Assembly: GCF_017254865.1 (NCBI RefSeq) | Contig: NZ_JAFKCV010000003.1 | Location: forward strand, 1 to 64,000 | Direction of reading: 5' to 3' | Source of the DNA: Bowmanella dokdonensis | GTDB lineage: Bacteria > Pseudomonadota > Gammaproteobacteria > Enterobacterales > Alteromonadaceae | Length of the DNA: 64,000 nucleotides | In this document: positions 15,919 to 23,470 of the stretch, piece after piece | Layout of the letters: the number at the start of each line of letters is the position of its first letter | Numbering within the stretch: position 1 is the stretch's first letter | Program-made: the position numbers and the translations under genes | The notes under the pieces: generated by a model | What the model was told of the DNA's origin: nothing | The model's input: only the letters and a program-made list of their open reading frames with translations | Database searches by the model: none

Positions 15919-17637
15919 TTAGCGGTCGCCGGCGGCGCCGTATTGGTAGAATTCATCGGGGTTAAAGTCAGGCTCTGGCTCGTCGCCCTGGTCTTTGTTG
16001 CTGCGCAGCATGGCGTTGGCCAGTACGTCCAGGCTGAAGTCGTCGTTACTGGGTTGTTTGGCCTGCTCAATGTCCTGCATCGATGGGGTGATCTGCTCCA
16101 GCTCCGCGGCCTGGGCTAAGTGACCTGGCAGGTCTCTGGATTCCTGCAGTTCAACCTCGCGGCGTTTGTTGTCCAGGCGCTTCAGGCGACCCTGACGGCG
16201 GCGCTCTTCGGCCTCTTCGATGCGACTGGTGGGCAGGTAATGGACCTTGGCTTTCAGCTCGGCAGTCATCAGCAACACGCCGTCCAGCTTGAACAGGCGA
16301 ATGCTCTGATCGTGGTGCAGGTCGTATTCGGCAATCAGCTCCTGGCCGTCGAACTGATACAGGTATTCGGCGCGGTAGCTGCGACCATGCAGGCGCACCA
16401 TGGAGCGGTGCACCTTAACCACTTCCCGGGGCCGTACCAGCAGGTTCATATCGTGCACCGGGGTGCGCTCCAGGGTGTCCCACAGTGCTGCCGGCGTCTG
16501 ATTCTTCACTTCCGGATGCGGGCGGTTGTGGTAACGCTCCAGCCAGTCTTCAAAGGCGTTGCACCACTCGGAGATGGTGGGGATGTTCAGGCCCATGCCT
16601 TCCAGCTTTTTGATGTTCTTGCTTTGGAACAGGCGTGAGCGATCTTCGCTCATATCATTGCCGCAGTAGGTGTCAAAGGTCTTACCCAGGTCCTGCTCCA
16701 TCACCCCGAAAAAGCGTTCCACGTTGCCCTTGGCCTGGGGGTTGCCGGGCAGCGAGAAAATTACTTCCAGGTCAAAATTGGCATAAAAGCCGGCCGTGTC
16801 GTCGTTCATCATCCGGCTCTTGTAGCCGCTGCCGTTATCGATATAGAGCACCGCGCATACATGGTCCCAGGTGCCGAATGCATGGCTAAGCGCGGCCATG
16901 CTGGTAATGCTGCTTTCGGCATAGCTGACGTACCAGCCGACGATGTAGCGGCTGCGAATGTCCATAAACACCGTCAGCTCGATGCGGCACAAGTTGCCGG
17001 TTTTAGGGTGGCGGCAATACACGTCCACCGTGTGACCGTCGCCCTGGTACAACAGGCCGACCGGGATGTTCTCGGTGGTGCGGGTGATGTATTCGCGCAC
17101 GGTTTTACGGTACACCGACTGGCCCAGCCGCCAGGGGGATTTGTCCTGCAGCTCGGCAGGCAGGGTCTTGTGGAAGTAGCGCACGTTGTGTTCGGTGGCC
17201 AGCGCAAAGCCGTATTGCTCACGCAGGGTTTGCGCCACGCTGGCCAGGCTGGGTTTTTGTGGGCGGTGATACAGTTCCAGGAACAAGGCCTCCCAACCGT
17301 ACTGGCGGCGCTGGGTGCCCTGGTAGCCCGGCAACAGCCCTGCCAGGCCCTGGCTCTGGTATGCCTGCACCCAATTGCGCAGGGTGCTGGTGCCGGGTAC
17401 CTTGCCCAGCATCTGGCAGGCCCCCAGGCTGGCCTGATCAGCAGTGCCGGCGTCCAGTTCTGCCTTGAGGGTTTTAATCGCCTGGTGCAGATTGCTGGAA
17501 GCTGATGCCGTCAACGCATCGTTGACCAACACACTGCGCTGACGGGCAATCAACTGGTGCTTGGCAGTGGCCTCGCTCCAGGCGCTTTGGTGGCTGGCCG
17601 GCTGCAGTTGCTTGTATTGGTGCACGGCGGGATGCAT
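15919..17637 (-). CDS. DDE transposase A, MuA/rve family
   Basis: A 572-residue transposase catalysing phage integration and replicative transposition. An N-terminal helix-turn-helix region (about 75-105) precedes an rve RNase-H core with catalytic Asp200 in QGDGHTVDVY, Asp267 in YIDNGSGYKS and Glu307 in GNPQAKGNVERFFG. A MuA-type beta-barrel domain follows (KVHRSMVRLHGRSYRAEYLY), and the charged C-terminal tail is where B would bind. It is intact, so the element may be active. Its expected binding sites are the repeats at 520-640 and 43296-43342. Confidence 0.96.
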   Translation of the reverse strand: MHPAVHQYKQLQPASHQSAWSEATAKHQLIARQRSVLVNDALTASASSNLHQAIKTLKAELDAGTADQASLGACQMLGKVPGTSTLRNWVQAYQSQGLAGLLPGYQGTQRRQYGWEALFLELYHRPQKPSLASVAQTLREQYGFALATEHNVRYFHKTLPAELQDKSPWRLGQSVYRKTVREYITRTTENIPVGLLYQGDGHTVDVYCRHPKTGNLCRIELTVFMDIRSRYIVGWYVSYAESSITSMAALSHAFGTWDHVCAVLYIDNGSGYKSRMMNDDTAGFYANFDLEVIFSLPGNPQAKGNVERFFGVMEQDLGKTFDTYCGNDMSEDRSRLFQSKNIKKLEGMGLNIPTISEWCNAFEDWLERYHNRPHPEVKNQTPAALWDTLERTPVHDMNLLVRPREVVKVHRSMVRLHGRSYRAEYLYQFDGQELIAEYDLHHDQSIRLFKLDGVLLMTAELKAKVHYLPTSRIEEAEERRRQGRLKRLDNKRREVELQESRDLPGHLAQAAELEQITPSMQDIEQAKQPSNDDFSLDVLANAMLRSNKDQGDEPEPDFNPDEFYQYGAAGDR

Positions 17638-18566
17638 CAGTTAGCCCCCCGCTTTTTCAGCATTTTCTTGTGGATCTCGGTCACCAACTGGCGCTTGGAC
17701 TCGGCCATACTCCACTCGTTGGGGTCGTATACCGGTATGCCCGCTTCTTCCATGGCGGGGGTGGGGTACTGCTCTTTGATTTGCGCCAGCACATGGCCAA
17801 GCTGGCGGTAGCTGGTTTCCAGCCAGTAATACATGGCTTCCGCCCCCAGGCGGGCCTGGCGGGTGTCGCTGAGCATCTGCAACTGGGATAAAAAATGCCG
17901 GCCCAGCATAGCGGCCTGGGTGGCGTGTTCGCTGGCCTCAGGCAGCACCTGCTTGATATGGGCAACCAAAGGATGGTGGCCATACACGGTTTGCGGGGCC
18001 TTGCGCAGCTGCTCCTGGTTGGCCAGTTGAATGGCCTCAAAGCGCTCTATTTCCAGTTGTTCCAGCTTGCGCTTCAGGCTCTGGTTCTCGTGGGCGAGCT
18101 TTTCTTCCTGGTTGTACTCCAGGCAGATTTGCTTAACGATTTGACCAATCTTGCGATATGGCAGTTTGCTGTATTCCTCGATCTCTTCTGGGGTCAGTTC
18201 TTCTTTCTTCGGCTCTGGTAACTTACTCAGCTCTAACAATTGGGATGGTTTTAAATGCGCGGTCGCCCGCGCATTTGCCTCTGGCATGGCCCCTAGAAAC
18301 CGGGCAATCTGCATTTGCTCCTGGACGCGCCGGATCGGCAGCCCCCGCTTATCCAGTTCCTTCAGAAATTCTCCATGGCCTACCCGTTCACGCATGGCCA
18401 GATAGTGAAAACCCTTCTCAGCACCGATTGCGGCGTGGGCTACTTCCAACTCTTCTATCAGTTTCCAATGCTCGTCTGCAGTCTCTGGGATCTGAATCTG
18501 CAGACTTTGAATCTTGGCCAGAATCCGTTCTGTTAACGGGTGCTGGTCCATCAACTGTTTGCTCAT
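17637..18566 (-). CDS. Coiled-coil early protein, DUF3102-like
   Basis: A 309-residue helical protein. The central part (GHGEFLKELDKRGLPIRRVQ; EQMQIARFLGAM) resembles DUF3102 proteins found beside transposases of BcepMu-type phages. Residues about 155-200 are a coiled coil (NQEEKLAHENQSLKRKLEQL). A Ner-like or partition-like regulatory role is possible. It overlaps the transposase start by one base (TGATG). Confidence 0.7.
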   Translation of the reverse strand: MSKQLMDQHPLTERILAKIQSLQIQIPETADEHWKLIEELEVAHAAIGAEKGFHYLAMRERVGHGEFLKELDKRGLPIRRVQEQMQIARFLGAMPEANARATAHLKPSQLLELSKLPEPKKEELTPEEIEEYSKLPYRKIGQIVKQICLEYNQEEKLAHENQSLKRKLEQLEIERFEAIQLANQEQLRKAPQTVYGHHPLVAHIKQVLPEASEHATQAAMLGRHFLSQLQMLSDTRQARLGAEAMYYWLETSYRQLGHVLAQIKEQYPTPAMEEAGIPVYDPNEWSMAESKRQLVTEIHKKMLKKRGAN

Positions 18567-19021
18567 TCTTCGGTGTCCTCATTGTTTTCCAGCATCCGTT
18601 TCATCATCTTTTCCAGTTCCTTCGACTCGCGGGTTTTGGCTGCGGCTTCCAGCTTAGATTCGGTGATCTTCTGCATCAGGCTGGCGCGCCGGTCGGCCGC
18701 TTTGTACCCCAGTGGATTCAGCAGGCCGTTAAAGGGCTGGATGCTCTGCCCGGCCCAGCAGATGGCCGGCATCACCCAGGCAGGAATGGCATTGGCCTGG
18801 CTGGGGCTTAACCAGTGGTTAAGCTGGCGCAGGGTGACTTGTTTGCCGGCGCTACGCAGGCACAGGTTGATGCGGTCTAAAAAGCGCTCACGCCCAAGAC
18901 CGCTGTTGCGAATGCACTGGTTGACGTAGTGGATCACGTCCAGCTCCAGGTCCAGTTCCGGGGCATTGGCCTGCTCCAGTGGGTCAATATTCAGTGAGGC
19001 AAACAAATCATGCTGGCTCAT
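18563..19021 (-). CDS. Early phage protein of unknown function
   Basis: A 152-residue, mainly helical protein that reads like a phage regulatory protein (RERFLDRINLCLRSAGKQVT, then LRQLNHWLSPSQANAIPAWV) with an acidic-basic coiled C-terminus. The RQLNHWLS segment could be a recognition helix. Overlaps of 4 and 14 bases with neighbours place it in the A-B operon. A similar gene accompanies BcepMu-type transposases, as far as I can judge. Confidence 0.68.
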   Translation of the reverse strand: MSQHDLFASLNIDPLEQANAPELDLELDVIHYVNQCIRNSGLGRERFLDRINLCLRSAGKQVTLRQLNHWLSPSQANAIPAWVMPAICWAGQSIQPFNGLLNPLGYKAADRRASLMQKITESKLEAAAKTRESKELEKMMKRMLENNEDTEE

Positions 19022-19280
19022 GGCCGGCCTCCTGCAGCGTGGTGACTCGGATTACCCGATAGCGAAGCCGCATCTGGGTTTTGCTGACCGGGGTCATCAC
19101 GGTCAGGTAGCAGCCGGGGCGAATACGGGCCGGCTCCAGGATATGAGCGTCTCGCCAGGCCCAGGCCTGCAGCGGATTGCTGTCCAGTACCTGGTAGCCA
19201 TGTTTAACGGGTTTGAGCGTCCATCTGAGAAAGTCCTGTCCTTGGTCTTCGAAATGTATTTCCAGCAGGGGCTTTTTCAT
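19008..19280 (-). CDS. Early phage protein of unknown function
   Basis: A 90-residue protein with alternating strands (LLEIHFEDQGQDFLRWTLKP; GCYLTVMTPVS; MRLRYRVIRVTTL). It has a GGAAAGCCC-ATG ribosome-binding region and overlaps the next gene by 14 bases. No family is recognised. Confidence 0.65.
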   Translation of the reverse strand: MKKPLLEIHFEDQGQDFLRWTLKPVKHGYQVLDSNPLQAWAWRDAHILEPARIRPGCYLTVMTPVSKTQMRLRYRVIRVTTLQEAGHEPA

Positions 19281-19290
19281 GGGCTTTCCT

Positions 19291-19789
19291 TTAGGGGTAA
19301 ATTTTTATTGGTTTTTTACCGGTGACGGTCTGCCCGGTGCGTCTTAGGCTTGTCAGCAATTGGCACACAGGACGAACACATGCACTCAGGTAACCCCGTG
19401 CAACTGATGGCTTGGGCATTGCTTGAGCTATTGACTGCGAAGGACAAACAGCAGCTGCTGGTTGAGCGGAAGCGGTGGGGAACCAGGTTCTGGTATGTAT
19501 TACCACCTTTGCGCAGTGCAGCTTATTGGTGGAGACCCTTAACTGCGGGTCATTGGTGCGGTTTAAGGCAAGCGCCAAATCGCCGGCATCTGGTGTTACT
19601 GCTGCTGCTAATGCTCCAACAGCAACGCGGGCGGGGATCAGCAGCGTCTTGGCCCTGGCCGAGTAACTGCCAGACACCCGACGCAGTATTAACTTGGCTA
19701 GTGTCTGACCTACCGGCCAGACCATCAGGTATTCAGTGCGATTCAGATTCATACAGCGCTCCAGCTATTGGACAAAGGAGAGAACTGCA
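19291..19789. other. Unresolved early-region stretch, possible frameshifted or unrecognised gene
   Basis: About 500 bases between the leftward early genes and the rightward gene at 19790. On the plus strand a frame from ATG 19380 starts convincingly (MHSGNPVQLMAWALLELLTA, then KDKQQLLVERKR), then turns low-quality. A different plus frame from 19475 (ending in SSVLALAE at 19666) reads better. Together they look like one small gene with a frameshift. A minus-strand frame 19291-19752 is also open but has no ribosome-binding site. I cannot decide between these readings. Confidence 0.3.
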
Positions 19790-20071
19790 ATGACACAGAC
19801 CATCGAACAGCAGCTGCAGGGGGTTCAGCGACAACTGGTACATCAGGCATGTGAGCTGACGTCGACCCAGACCGCGCTGATTGCGCTGATGCAGTTGCTG
19901 GAAGACAAGGGGTTGTTTCGACAGAACCTGTTGATCGTTCAGTTCGAAAATTACCGGCGCAGTGCGATTGAACATGGCAATGCTGAACTGGCCGATGTGT
20001 ACGACTATATCGTTCAGGTGCTGCTGGGGATTCACCAGGGGCGGGTAGACGCCCTGGAGCCTGGTCAGTAA
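19790..20071 (+). CDS. Small phage protein of unknown function, rightward in the early region
   Basis: A 93-residue helical protein (QQLQGVQRQLVHQACELTST; VYDYIVQVLLGIHQG). The ATG has an excellent AAAGGAGAG site. It runs against the surrounding leftward operon, so it may be expressed from its own promoter in lysogens. No homology is recognised. Confidence 0.65.
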   Translation: MTQTIEQQLQGVQRQLVHQACELTSTQTALIALMQLLEDKGLFRQNLLIVQFENYRRSAIEHGNAELADVYDYIVQVLLGIHQGRVDALEPGQ

Positions 20072-20177
20072 ACGCTGCCTGCAGCGAGGCCCGTTTCTGG
20101 CTCATACGCTTGGCACTGCAGTGATGCAGGATGTCGCCATTGGTTTGTTTAGGGTGCATGGGCTGTGACTCCTGGGG

Positions 20178-20456
20178 TTAGCTGTTTAACAGCGCGGCCA
20201 GTTCCCGCTCTTTGGCGGCTTTGGTTTTGGCGTCCTGGCGCAGTTGCGGACCGTGGCGGTACGACGGTACGTCGGGGAACACCTCGATGATGGACTTGCC
20301 CAGCGCCTTGGCGATGGCCTCGGCGGCGTGGTACGAGCTGGCACGGCGGGCAGCAACATTGCTGAAGGTTTGTGCATGAATGCCCAACTGTTTGCCGAGC
20401 ATCTGGTAAGTAAAGCCCTTGTCATGCAGGGCTTGCCTGATTTGCTTGCTATCCAT
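20178..20456 (-). CDS. Ner-like / Nlp-family DNA-binding protein
   Basis: A 92-residue protein with a helix-turn-helix like Mu Ner and host Nlp/SfsB: SKQIRQALHDKGFTYQMLGK (residues 3-22), then QLGIHAQTFSNVAARRASSY. Ner switches off early transcription and prevents repressor synthesis after induction. The ATG at 20456 is chosen; longer starts run into the operator region. It is the first gene of the leftward early operon, divergent from the repressor. Confidence 0.82.
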   Translation of the reverse strand: MDSKQIRQALHDKGFTYQMLGKQLGIHAQTFSNVAARRASSYHAAEAIAKALGKSIIEVFPDVPSYRHGPQLRQDAKTKAAKERELAALLNS

Positions 20457-20524
20457 AATATGACCTTTGTTATGTGTTAATGGGTGCAGTCGCTGCAACG
20501 ACTGTTTTACAAGGTTCAGGTATA

Positions 20525-20576
20525 AAATAGATGCACGTATGTGCATGTGTCAATAAAAAAATGAACAAATGTGCAT
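20525..20576 (-). promoter_or_regulatory. Immunity operator and leftward early promoter
   Basis: On the minus strand TTGACA (20553-20548) is a perfect -35 box. TATTTT lies 18 bases further on as a fair -10. The spacer contains the palindrome ATGCAC-GTAT-GTGCAT (20531-20546), and another half-site ATGTGCAT is at 20569-20576, inside the repressor start. Repressor binding to the palindrome would cover the promoter. This explains why the repressor ATG is better placed at 20561 than at 20531, inside the palindrome. Confidence 0.68.
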
Positions 20577-20956
20577 TATTTGGTGAGCGTTTGAAATCGG
20601 AGCGGAAGCGACTCTCGTTTTCCCAAGAGGATTTCGCTGGCGTATGCGGAGTTAGTAAGCGGGCTCAAGCAAACTACGAGGCATCTGATAGAGCGCCGGA
20701 TCTGCGGTATTTGGAGCTGGCTGCTTCGGTAGGTTGCGATGTGAATTTTGTTGTCACAGGTCGCCGTTCTGCTGTCCAGGTTCAGGCGCTGCAGGACTGC
20801 GTGGAGATAGTCGAAGAAGTATTAAGTGAGTTGGGCCGCAGTTTAACACCGCTGCAAAAGGCCAAAGTATTAACCGTGTTGTATGAGGAATACCTGGAGG
20901 ACAGTGACAGTATTACCCCCGAGAGGATTGTCAGGCATCTGCGTCTGGTGGCGTAG
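20561..20956 (+). CDS. XRE-family lysogeny repressor
   Basis: A 131-residue Cro/CI-type protein: helix-turn-helix at about residues 8-60 (GERLKSERKRLSFSQEDFAG, then VCGVSKRAQANYEASDRAPD), then a helical oligomerisation C-terminus. There is no RecA-cleavable LexA peptidase domain, so induction is not by the usual self-cleavage. It is divergent from the Ner-like gene, with the operator palindrome upstream of and a half-site inside its 5' end, implying autoregulation. It heads the rightward accessory genes. Confidence 0.83.
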   Translation: MNKCALFGERLKSERKRLSFSQEDFAGVCGVSKRAQANYEASDRAPDLRYLELAASVGCDVNFVVTGRRSAVQVQALQDCVEIVEEVLSELGRSLTPLQKAKVLTVLYEEYLEDSDSITPERIVRHLRLVA

Positions 20957-20986
20957 TCGCCGTTGTAGTAGTAACAGGCAGGGAAT

Positions 20987-21202
20987 ATGGAAGATAAGAA
21001 AAATAAGCTTAAACAAGCGTTGCAGCAGGCGTTGGCGGATCATTCATCAACACCTTCAGATTTAAAGCTTCATGGCGACGGCAACATCCAATACAGCCAG
21101 GCGGCTGTGGGTGGCCAGAGTATTACCGGCAACAACAATATTCAGTTGTCCGGTGAGTTCAGCGCCGAGCAACTGGCCGCACTGCTAAAGGATCGCCTAT
21201 GA
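20987..21202 (+). CDS. Small protein with repeated Gly/Asn-x-Ile-Gln motif (amyloid-signal-like)
   Basis: A 71-residue protein. A charged N-terminal helix (1-20) and a C-terminal amphipathic helix (57-71) flank a core with two similar segments, GDGNIQYSQA (30-39) and TGNNNIQLSG (47-56). Such G-x-N-x-Q repeats resemble RHIM/PP-type bacterial amyloid signalling sequences that form beta-solenoid seeds. The downstream gene, overlapping by 4 bases, begins with a related segment. The family is not recognised and the amyloid reading is inference from pattern only. It lies 30 bases behind the repressor, so it is probably expressed in the lysogen. Confidence 0.65.
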   Translation: MEDKKNKLKQALQQALADHSSTPSDLKLHGDGNIQYSQAAVGGQSITGNNNIQLSGEFSAEQLAALLKDRL

Positions 21203-21582
21203 CCCAGATTATTAATGGGAACAACAACAATCAGATCCAGTTTAATAACGATCCAGGCTTTGATCCGGACAACCCCAATATTGTGGATTGTCCGTCCTGC
21301 TGGAAGCCAACCAGCCGCTTTGCTGAGCCTTGCCCACGTTGCGGGTACAACGTAAAGGCTCATTTTGAATGGGAGCAAGCTATGGCGCAGCGAGCCAGAG
21401 AGGAGGCCCGATTACGAAGCCTGGCCAAGATACAAGGTACTGCTGTGGTGCTGGGGTTAGGGTGCATGTTTACCGTGTCCTGGTTATCCAAAAAAGGTTA
21501 TATCACGGGCGAACAAATGCTGGGTGTGTTCGTGGCCGGCGTGGTGCTGGTCTTTATCGCTGCTAATTTGGGTAAAAAGTAA
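21199..21582 (+). CDS. Zinc-ribbon membrane protein with N-terminal Asn/Gln motif
   Basis: A 127-residue protein. Residues 4-16 (IINGNNNNQIQFN) echo the motif of the preceding protein. A zinc ribbon follows with CPSC (about 31-34) and CPRC (45-48). Then comes a charged helix (EQAMAQRAREEARLRSLAK) and two C-terminal hydrophobic segments (GTAVVLGLGCMFTVSWL; MLGVFVAGVVLVFIAANLG). This layout of short N-terminal motif, sensor or linker, and membrane end would suit a membrane effector. The gene overlaps its partner by ATGA. Function unknown. Confidence 0.68.
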   Translation: MTQIINGNNNNQIQFNNDPGFDPDNPNIVDCPSCWKPTSRFAEPCPRCGYNVKAHFEWEQAMAQRAREEARLRSLAKIQGTAVVLGLGCMFTVSWLSKKGYITGEQMLGVFVAGVVLVFIAANLGKK

Positions 21583-21604
21583 AACAACGCAAAAGGAAAT
21601 TAGT

Positions 21605-22105
21605 ATGTTTAGTCAACGAGTTAAATACTTGACTCTGACAATTCTGATGCTGCTCCAAGGATGTACAGTGATGATCAGAGAACCGACTGTTGCAGCGAAT
21701 GGACCAGTCGCCGTGTCTGGTGAGAAAGTCTGGGTTGATCTGACCTTCGATGAATTAAAGCAACAATGTTACAACAGCACCTCAGCACAATTCAGTTTGT
21801 TCACAAGAGAGCTGCGTGGGAAATATATCCGGCTGGAAGGGGCTATTTCCAATGTGTCTCTTGTCGGAGATACGCGCTTTCAAGTGTTTATCGATATGGG
21901 GTCGAAGTATAGCTATGGATTCCTAGACGAGAGCAACACAGCTTTTCTTTCAAGCCAGCACGCGCCGCTGGCACTTGCCGAATTGGTGAAAGGCGACAAA
22001 GTTAACTACGAGGGCAGGATAAACTTTGTCAGTAACTGGGATGATATCTATGGATATCAGTGTGTGCTCCATCTTGATGATTGGCGGGTAAGTCGTAATG
22101 TTTAG
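21605..22105 (+). CDS. Prophage accessory lipoprotein
   Basis: A 166-residue lipoprotein. Signal with lipobox LLQGC (Cys16). The mature part has strand-rich stretches (RGKYIRLEGAISNVSLVGDT; GDKVNYEGRINFVSNW) reminiscent of OB-fold tRNA_anti-like periplasmic domains. AAAGGAAATTAGT precedes the ATG. It overlaps the next lipoprotein gene by 8 bases. Such lysogenic-conversion lipoproteins often act in superinfection exclusion, but no specific evidence is seen here. Confidence 0.68.
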   Translation: MFSQRVKYLTLTILMLLQGCTVMIREPTVAANGPVAVSGEKVWVDLTFDELKQQCYNSTSAQFSLFTRELRGKYIRLEGAISNVSLVGDTRFQVFIDMGSKYSYGFLDESNTAFLSSQHAPLALAELVKGDKVNYEGRINFVSNWDDIYGYQCVLHLDDWRVSRNV

Positions 22106-22448
22106 GATGGCATTGTTGTTCATTGCTTTGGTAGTCAGTGGGTGTGGAAAAACTGGTACTCAAGAGAAACATCCAACCAAAGGGGGAGCCTGGCAGTTTT
22201 GTGAGTTAGCCGTTAAGAACCGTTTGAAAGCGCCGGCAAGTGCTGATTTTTCTGGGGTGTCTGAAACGACTGTCACAGAGCAACGGGTGACGCAAATGGA
22301 AGGGGGAGATCGCAAGGTTATCTACCAGGTAAGTGGATGGGTAGATGCCCAGAACTCCTATGGTGCAACAATAAGAAACAGCTACATTTGTGAAGTTGAG
22401 GGAAGAACCGGCACCTCTTGGAAAGTCTTATCGCTTATTATTGATTGA
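22098..22448 (+). CDS. Prophage accessory lipoprotein
   Basis: A 116-residue lipoprotein with lipobox VVSGCG (Cys16). The mature domain (WQFCELAVKNRLKAPASADF; YQVSGWVDAQNSYGATIRNS, then YICEVEG) has two cysteines in a spacing common to a widespread small periplasmic domain of unknown role. It is translationally coupled to the preceding lipoprotein. Last gene of the rightward accessory cluster. Confidence 0.7.
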   Translation: MFRMALLFIALVVSGCGKTGTQEKHPTKGGAWQFCELAVKNRLKAPASADFSGVSETTVTEQRVTQMEGGDRKVIYQVSGWVDAQNSYGATIRNSYICEVEGRTGTSWKVLSLIID

Positions 22449-22576
22449 TGCGTCGCTTGCTGTAGTGACCTGAGAGCGTCTCAGATGCATCACCCGCTAA
22501 TGCGATATTCAGGCAACACCATTAAAACGTTCTGCAGGTCGTTTGAAGCGTTTTGAAACAGGTTTAAGGACCAGGG

Positions 22577-22762
22577 TTAAGACTGGTTCGGGTCAACCTG
22601 CAGATCCTGGCCAATTTTACGCGCCAGGTTCTGGGCCCGCTCGGGTACTTCATCCAGGTGGTTAAGCGCCACCCTGACCATCAGCTTTAATACCGCCAGT
22701 TCCAGGTGGTTGGTTTCCAGGGTAACCGGCTCAGGCGCTTTGGGTGGTTGCGGCTTTGGCAT
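22577..22762 (-). CDS. Small phage protein of unknown function
   Basis: A 61-residue protein with a Pro-rich N-terminus and a helical remainder (HLELAVLKLMVRVALNHLDE). It overlaps the PapB-like gene upstream by 32 bases. It points left, convergent with the lipoprotein genes. The 128 bases between (22449-22576) contain short inverted repeats (TGAGA-GCG-TCTCA; AAAACG/CGTTTT) that may end transcription, and no gene. Confidence 0.55.
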   Translation of the reverse strand: MPKPQPPKAPEPVTLETNHLELAVLKLMVRVALNHLDEVPERAQNLARKIGQDLQVDPNQS

Positions 22763-23036
22763 TTTTAATATCCTTTAAACGATATAAATCAAAATCTTTT
22801 ACCTGCTCTACCAGGTGATTGGTGTTATTCAGGGTGGCCAGCGCCCTGGAGAAGTTGGGTTGCAATAGCTGGTAGCGGTAGCAACACAGCTCCACCGGTG
22901 CACCGTGCACCAGGTGATCCAGTAATGCCTGTTTGGTCTTTTTGGCCATCCGGGGCAAAAGCCGGAACAATATCTCCAGCCGCTCGGCTGGCTCTGAGCC
23001 GGCTACCAGGGGTAATTGCATTGAGGTTGACGCCAT
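22731..23036 (-). CDS. PapB-like DNA-binding regulator
   Basis: A 101-residue protein whose central part (MAKKTKQALLDHLVHGAPVE, CCYRYQLLQPNFSRALATLN, LVEQVKDFDLY) matches the layout of PapB/FocB-type adhesin regulators: helix, Cys/Tyr-containing turn helix, and the FSxxLxxLxxxNxLV recognition region. It could regulate phage structural genes or host surface genes. Identification is by pattern, so moderate. Confidence 0.55.
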   Translation of the reverse strand: MASTSMQLPLVAGSEPAERLEILFRLLPRMAKKTKQALLDHLVHGAPVELCCYRYQLLQPNFSRALATLNNTNHLVEQVKDFDLYRLKDIKNAKAATTQSA

Positions 23037-23068
23037 TTAAACCCGCCTTTTAAAACGCTTAAACGCTG

Positions 23069-23266
23069 TTAAGCCACGCTGTGGCGACGGGCGATAATGC
23101 CTCGAAACTTCATATCCGTGGTGATGTTCTGGTAGGCGTGGTGCTCGCTTTCAAAGCGTTCGGCGTCGTTGGGGTCCCATACCCAGACGGGCCGGCCATG
23201 ACGGTTAATGGCCATGTATTTGGGGATAAAGCTGTCGGTGGTTTGTAAAAGCCAGGTGTGTTGCAT
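23069..23266 (-). CDS. Small phage protein of unknown function
   Basis: A 65-residue frame (starts MQHTWLLQTTDSFIPKYM, ends GIIARRHSVA) with a Trp-rich middle (GRPVWVWDPNDAERFESEHH). The composition is protein-like, but the frame extends upstream without a clear start, and the chosen ATG lacks a ribosome-binding site. Same orientation as the PapB-like gene. Confidence 0.42.
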   Translation of the reverse strand: MQHTWLLQTTDSFIPKYMAINRHGRPVWVWDPNDAERFESEHHAYQNITTDMKFRGIIARRHSVA

Positions 23267-23470
23267 TGGAGGGATCCAGGTCGGGGTTGGAAAAAGCCCT
23301 GCAGCCACGTCAGTGAACTGCAGGGAAGCCCATGTCACAAACCAGAGAAGAAAAAATTTCCTGATTGAAATTCTCTGTCCGCAGCGGTATTTTGAAAAAG
23401 CCCCCCCAGAGGGTAAAACGTAAAACGTTTGACCATTATCCCTCTTCCCTCTATGCGGCATTCTGGCCGC

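Noticed and set aside
20531-20560. Upstream start of the repressor at 20531
   Set aside because: That ATG is part of the operator palindrome within the early promoter spacer, and the extra residues (Cys/Val-rich) do not belong to the XRE fold.
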